Source: Massilia litorea
GTDB taxonomy: Bacteria > Pseudomonadota > Gammaproteobacteria > Burkholderiales > Burkholderiaceae_D
Direction of reading: 5' to 3'
Assembly: GCF_015101885.1 (NCBI RefSeq)
Contig: NZ_CP062941.1
Location: 310,001 to 374,000 of the forward strand
Length of the DNA: 64,000 nt
Part shown: positions 60,855 to 64,000 of the stretch, one piece after another
Layout: the number at the start of each line of letters is the position of its first letter
How positions within the stretch are numbered: the stretch's first letter is position 1
Notes under the pieces: generated by a model
The model's database searches: none
Seen by the model: the letters and a program-made list of their open reading frames with translations, nothing else
What the model was told of the DNA's origin: nothing
Position numbers and translations under genes: made by a program

Positions 60855-61538
60855 CTAATACCCGAGCAGGTTGTGTCGGATATGCACCAAATGCTCCATG
60901 ATCAGCCCCCGCGCGCCATCCTCGTCGCGGTCCTTCAGCGCATTCACCAGCGCGCGGTGTTCGAGCTCGTAGGCCCGGCGCCGCTCCGGCGTCAGGCTCC
61001 GCATTTTCAGGGCGCCCCAGTCGCCCTGCTCGCGCACCCGGTTCATCAGCTGGAACACCTGCTTGATGAAGGTGTTGTGGGTGGCGTCCGCAATCGCCTG
61101 GTGCAGCGCGCCGTCCCACACCTCGAACTCCTGCATCGAGCCGGCGTTCTCGGCGCGCGTGCAGCACTCTTCCATGCGCAGGAAATCGGCGCTGGTGCCG
61201 TTGCGCACGATGAGGTTCGCGATCATCGGTTCGATGATGATGCGCGCCTCCATCAATTCCGCCGGGCTGGTGTGCATGCCGGACGCTTCGCTGTCGTCGG
61301 CCTCCAGCAAGGCCGCGGCTTCCTTCGACACATAGGTGCCGCTGCCGACCAGCTGCGTGATCAGCCCGCGCTCCTTGGCCTCCGCCAGGATCTGGCGTAC
61401 CCCCGCGCGGCCGATCTGGTAGGTCTCGCTCAGTTCGCGTTCGGTCGGAAGTTTGTCGCCGGCGCGCCAGTGCCCGGAGCGCATGTTCGCCAGTAATGCG
61501 GCACGGAGCGCGGCGGCACCGTTCTGGTTTTTCATCAT
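60855..61538 (-). CDS. GntR/FadR family transcriptional regulator (FCD domain)
   Basis: 227 residues. Winged helix at about 8-72 (WRAGDKLPTERELSETYQIGRAGVRQILA), then an FCD domain with metal-type residues (Asp/His in ARIIIEPMIA, ALHQAIADATHN, EHRALVNAL). Divergent from the FAH-family gene across a 115-bp region with two palindromes, so it very probably controls both directions. Effector unknown, likely the substrate of the divergent operon. ATG 61538 or 61535. Confidence 0.9.
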   Translation of the reverse strand: MMKNQNGAAALRAALLANMRSGHWRAGDKLPTERELSETYQIGRAGVRQILAEAKERGLITQLVGSGTYVSKEAAALLEADDSEASGMHTSPAELMEARIIIEPMIANLIVRNGTSADFLRMEECCTRAENAGSMQEFEVWDGALHQAIADATHNTFIKQVFQLMNRVREQGDWGALKMRSLTPERRRAYELEHRALVNALKDRDEDGARGLIMEHLVHIRHNLLGY

Positions 61539-61551
61539 CTGCTTTCAACGG

Positions 61552-61577
61552 AAATTGGTTGAATTTTAAACCAATTT
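61552..61577. promoter_or_regulatory. Operator palindrome O1 of the GntR regulator
   Basis: Perfect arms AAATTGGTT and AACCAATTT with an 8-nt spacer, 14 bp upstream of the GntR gene start. TTGGTT/AACCAA half-sites recur in O2. GntR/FadR operators often have this kind of symmetry. Confidence 0.65.
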
Positions 61578-61582
61578 TGCCT

Positions 61583-61611
61583 TTGACTGGTGTCTTCACC
61601 TGAGGTAAATT
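61583..61611 (+). promoter_or_regulatory. Sigma-70 promoter of the FAH/Bug operon
   Basis: TTGACT (61583-61588) and TAAATT (61606-61611) with an exact 17-nt spacer. The -10 touches the left half of O2, which suggests repression by the GntR protein. Confidence 0.6.
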
Positions 61612-61640
61612 GGTTTTAGAGACAAACCATTTAAAACCAA
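61610..61640. promoter_or_regulatory. Operator palindrome O2 of the GntR regulator
   Basis: Arms TTGGTTTTA (61610-61618) and TAAAACCAA (61632-61640), with a further AAACCA at 61624-61629 between them. It covers the expected transcription start, 14 bp before the ATG at 61654. Confidence 0.6.
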
Positions 61641-61653
61641 AGCAAGGACGACA

Positions 61654-62523
61654 ATGCGCATTGCCACCATCGAAGTCCAGTCCTCGTCGCGCGTAGTCAT
61701 CGTCGACGATGCTGGCGAACACTACTGGGATATCGCCGACCTCGTGCCGGGGTTCACGGGCGACATGCTGGACCTGATCAAGGCCGTTCCGGAGCCGGCA
61801 AGCCAGCTGGTACCGAACGGCCCCGGGCGGCCACTGGCGGAGGCCCGGCTCAAGGCGCCGCTGGGCCGCACCGATCGCAACCTCTTTTTGGTCGGAAAAA
61901 ACTATCACGAACATGCCAAGGAATTCAGCGGCTCCGGCTTCGACTCGTCGGCCCAGGTCGTGCCCTCGGCGCCGAACGTGTTCACGAAACCGGCCAGCAC
62001 CATCGTCGGGCCTGGCGACGACATCCTGTCCCATCCGGAAGTGACGCAGCAGATGGATTACGAGGCGGAGCTTGCCGTCATCATCGGCAAGGGCGGGCGC
62101 GGCATCCGCAAGGAAGACGCCTACGCGCACATCTGGGGCTATACGATCGTCAACGACGTGACCGCGCGCGACCTGCAGAAGCTGCACGGCCAGTGGTTCA
62201 TGGGTAAATCCCTGGACACCTTCTGCCCGATGGGCCCGTGGATCGTCAGCGCCGACGCGATCGATCCGGAAAACACGCGCGTCCAGTGCTGGGTCAACGG
62301 CGAGCTGCGCCAGGATGCCAACACGGCCGACCTGATCTTCGACATTCCGACCCTGATCGCCACCATCTCGGCCGGGATCGCACTGCGGCCGGGCGACGTC
62401 ATCGTCACCGGCACGCCAGTCGGCGTCGGCATCGGCTTCAAGCCGCCGAAATTCCTCAAGGCCGGGGACGAAGTGCGCATTGCGATCGAGGGCATCGGCA
62501 CGATCGAGAACCGGGTCCGCTGA
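61654..62523 (+). CDS. Fumarylacetoacetate hydrolase-family protein
   Basis: 289 residues. FAH fold with FLVGKNYHEHAKEF, metal ligands in DYEAELAVIIGKGG, the family segment WGYTIVNDVTARDLQ, GKSLDTFCPMGPWIV and TGTPVGVGIGF. Such enzymes hydrolyse or decarboxylate acylpyruvates or act on sugar-acid derivatives (e.g. 2-keto-3-deoxy-fuconate). Start ATG 61654. Followed by the Bug gene after 84 nt. The exact reaction is not decided by sequence. Confidence 0.88.
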   Translation: MRIATIEVQSSSRVVIVDDAGEHYWDIADLVPGFTGDMLDLIKAVPEPASQLVPNGPGRPLAEARLKAPLGRTDRNLFLVGKNYHEHAKEFSGSGFDSSAQVVPSAPNVFTKPASTIVGPGDDILSHPEVTQQMDYEAELAVIIGKGGRGIRKEDAYAHIWGYTIVNDVTARDLQKLHGQWFMGKSLDTFCPMGPWIVSADAIDPENTRVQCWVNGELRQDANTADLIFDIPTLIATISAGIALRPGDVIVTGTPVGVGIGFKPPKFLKAGDEVRIAIEGIGTIENRVR

Positions 62524-62607
62524 CGGGACCACGGCAGCATCCATGCATTGCAGCCCGGCGCGGCTGCGCATTTGCCACATCATCACCACATCCATAGCGA
62601 GAGCACG

Positions 62608-63591
62608 ATGAACATGCACTTCCTGAAAACGCCCGTCCTGGCCGCGGGCCTGATTTGCAGCGTCTTTTCCAGCCTGGCCGGCGCAGCCGACGCCTATCCC
62701 AATAAAGTCATCACGATGGTCGTCCCCTTTCCGCCCGGCGGGGTCGCCGATACCGTGGCGCGTCCGGTAGCGGCAGCCATGGAAAAGCACCTGAAGGGCA
62801 GCATCATCATCGAAAATAAGGGTGGCGCCGGCGGCGCGATCGGTATGGGGCAAGTGGCGCGAGCGGCGCCGGACGGCTATACGGTCCTGATGGCGCTGTC
62901 CTCGATCTCGATCATTCCGGAAGCCGACAAGGTCACCGGGCGCAAGCCGCTGTACCAGATGGCGCAGCTGAAACCCATCGCCCGCTTTACCGCCGACCCG
63001 ACCGTGCTGGTGGTGCGCGCCGACAGTCCCTGGAAAACGCTCCCCGAATTCGTCGCCGCCGTGCGCAGCAAACCTGGCGAATACAGTTTCGGCTCGTCGG
63101 GCAATTACGGAACCATGCACGTGCCGATGGAAATGCTGAAGCACGAGGCAAAACTGCACCTTCTCCACGTTCCCTACACCGGCGCGGCACCGGCCGTCAT
63201 CGCCCTGCTCGGCGGCCAGGTGACTGCCCTGTCGACGGGACCTGCCAGCGTGGCACAGCACGTCAAGGCCGGCAAGCTGCGCGTGCTGGCGCACTGGGGC
63301 AGCGAGCCGCTGGCCGCCTTCCCGGGCGTGCCGAGCCTGAAGGAAGCGGGTCATCCGGTCGAGTTCGCGCAGTGGTCGGGGCTGTTCGTGCCAAGCGATA
63401 CGCCGGAACCGGTGGTTGCCAAACTGCGCGAGGCGGCGCGTGCGGCTGCCAACGATCCGCAGGTGCGCCAGGTCATCGCCGGAGCCGGCAGTCCGATCCA
63501 GTATCTCGATACGCCGGAGTTCCAGGCGTATATCGCCGAGGATGCGAAGAAGCTCAAGGAGGCGGTGCAGAAGATCGGGAAGGTGGAGTAG
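62608..63591 (+). CDS. Bug family periplasmic substrate-binding protein
   Basis: 327 residues. Signal peptide about 1-25 (SVFSSLAGAADA), then the Bug/TctC fold with YPNKVITMVVPFPPGG, GGAGGAIGMGQVARAAPDGYT and VPYTGAAPAVIALLGGQV. These bind carboxylates or related solutes for tripartite tricarboxylate transport; many are orphans, as here. Its link to the FAH hydrolase suggests the ligand feeds that enzyme. Confidence 0.93.
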   Translation: MNMHFLKTPVLAAGLICSVFSSLAGAADAYPNKVITMVVPFPPGGVADTVARPVAAAMEKHLKGSIIIENKGGAGGAIGMGQVARAAPDGYTVLMALSSISIIPEADKVTGRKPLYQMAQLKPIARFTADPTVLVVRADSPWKTLPEFVAAVRSKPGEYSFGSSGNYGTMHVPMEMLKHEAKLHLLHVPYTGAAPAVIALLGGQVTALSTGPASVAQHVKAGKLRVLAHWGSEPLAAFPGVPSLKEAGHPVEFAQWSGLFVPSDTPEPVVAKLREAARAAANDPQVRQVIAGAGSPIQYLDTPEFQAYIAEDAKKLKEAVQKIGKVE

Positions 63592-63634
63592 TTTGTAAAC
63601 CGCAAGCTCTTGATCTCGACCGGATAGCCGCGCA

Positions 63635-63671
63635 CTGTAGGGTGGGCACTCGTGCCCACGCGTTCGTGCCG
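63635..63671. repeat. Dispersed palindromic repeat, copy B
   Basis: CTGTAGGGTGGGCAC then CGTGCCCACGCG and TTCGTGCC. Inverted partner of copy C 75 bp away; together they bound a 142-bp unit (63635-63776) with an inner palindrome GCCCTG/CAGGGC at 63683-63696. Confidence 0.75.
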
Positions 63672-63745
63672 ATGAATGCTGCGCCCTGTTCAGGGCACTC
63701 ACGTTTCGTCCGATCGATGACGAACGGGTTGATCTTCAGTTCCAT

Positions 63746-63776
63746 ACGCGTGGGCACAAGTGCCCACCCTACGGTG
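63746..63776. repeat. Dispersed palindromic repeat, copy C (inverted to copy B)
   Basis: On the minus strand CACCGTAGGGTGGGCAC then GTGCCCACGCG. Lies between the Bug gene and the convergent CtaG_caa3-type gene. Confidence 0.75.
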
Positions 63777-63796
63777 CGCGCCCGCCCGAAGCGAGT

Positions 63797-64000
63797 TCAC
63801 ACGATGCGGCTAGCGCCCTCCCCCTGCGGCGCAGGCCTCCCCAGCCATTTCGACACCAGCGCCAGCCCGGCGATCAGGTAAGCCAGCCCGCCCGGCACCC
63901 ACATGATCAAACCGCCGAGCTGCTGGTCTTCCAGCGCATCCATGCCGAAGGCTTCGCCGGCGCCGATATAGCTCGGATACCAGACCACGCCCGACCAGGT
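63797..64000 (-). CDS. Caa3-type CtaG cytochrome oxidase assembly protein, C-terminal end (5' end outside window)
   Basis: The last 67 codons are visible. They contain DALEDQQLGGLIMWVPGGLAYLIAGLALV, the conserved C-terminal segment of the CtaG_caa3/DUF1404-like polytopic family (DQQLGGLIMW), and end in a basic tail. Distinct from the Cox11-type CtaG at 13273-13827. The frame is open to the window edge, so the protein continues beyond it. Confidence 0.75.
   Translation of the reverse strand, partial: TWSGVVWYPSYIGAGEAFGMDALEDQQLGGLIMWVPGGLAYLIAGLALVSKWLGRPAPQGEGASRIV

Noticed and set aside
60796..63702. Minus-strand frame of about 970 codons across the GntR, FAH and Bug genes
   Set aside because: It overlaps three well-supported genes in other frames and crosses their operator region; low-complexity shadow.

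Overview
The window is a high-GC chromosomal segment (roughly two-thirds G+C by eye) from a betaproteobacterium. It most resembles Oxalobacteraceae, and Massilia or a close relative is the best guess. This is inferred from gene content and protein style: a cta cytochrome oxidase operon with a heme c-bearing subunit II, DUF2970 and DUF2909 proteins, pilT-pilU beside yggS-proC, many TonB receptors and hybrid kinases, a PEP-CTERM protein and a Bug-type binding protein. No sequence search was run. Almost all DNA is coding. No rRNA, tRNA, CRISPR array, prophage or insertion sequence with a transposase was recognised.

Layout. 1-660 is the 3' end of a CorC/HlyC-type CBS protein. 757-6464 is a signalling island: an RsbQ-like hydrolase translationally coupled to a PAS hybrid kinase, a GAF protein, a receiver-like protein lacking its phospho-aspartate, and a PAS-GAF hybrid kinase. 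6571-16770 holds an AI-2E family permease and the aa3 oxidase biogenesis region (sco, ctaB, ctaA, a thioredoxin-like protein, surf1, ctaE, DUF2970, ctaG, a 38-residue small protein, ctaD, ctaC). 17285-22827 holds bioC, comF, trmL, an esterase and a large catalase.

22979-31827 is a tightly packed five-gene minus-strand operon: TonB receptor, CruF/DUF422-like membrane protein, MpaB/DUF2236 oxygenase, 7TMR-DISM hybrid kinase with two receivers and an Hpt domain, and a receiver-GGDEF diguanylate cyclase. It looks like an uptake, oxidation, phosphorelay and c-di-GMP unit, and is the best candidate for an undescribed system here.

32094-44210 holds a secreted unknown, hldE2-type adenylyltransferase, a third PilT/PilU-family ATPase, oxyR, ubiA, a YqjD-YqjE-YqjK-like trio, proC, yggS, pilT, pilU, gpx, two paralogous low-complexity exported proteins (one with five exact 11-residue repeats), a pentapeptide-repeat protein and a small unknown. 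44359-52986 holds a second TonB receptor, glcDEF, a cobalamin adenosyltransferase and a rhomboid protease. 53076-58539 has a PEP-CTERM protein behind a sigma-54-like promoter, then XapX, isochorismatase-like hydrolase, amidohydrolase, YoaK and TMEM175 genes. 58534-64000 has an EamA exporter, a HAF-repeat protein, a GntR regulator divergent from FAH-family hydrolase and Bug genes with clear operator palindromes, and the end of a caa3 CtaG-type protein.

A short palindromic repeat with core GGGTGGGCAC..GTGCCCACGCG recurs at five places. One copy lies in frame inside surf1 and supplies codons to the protein.
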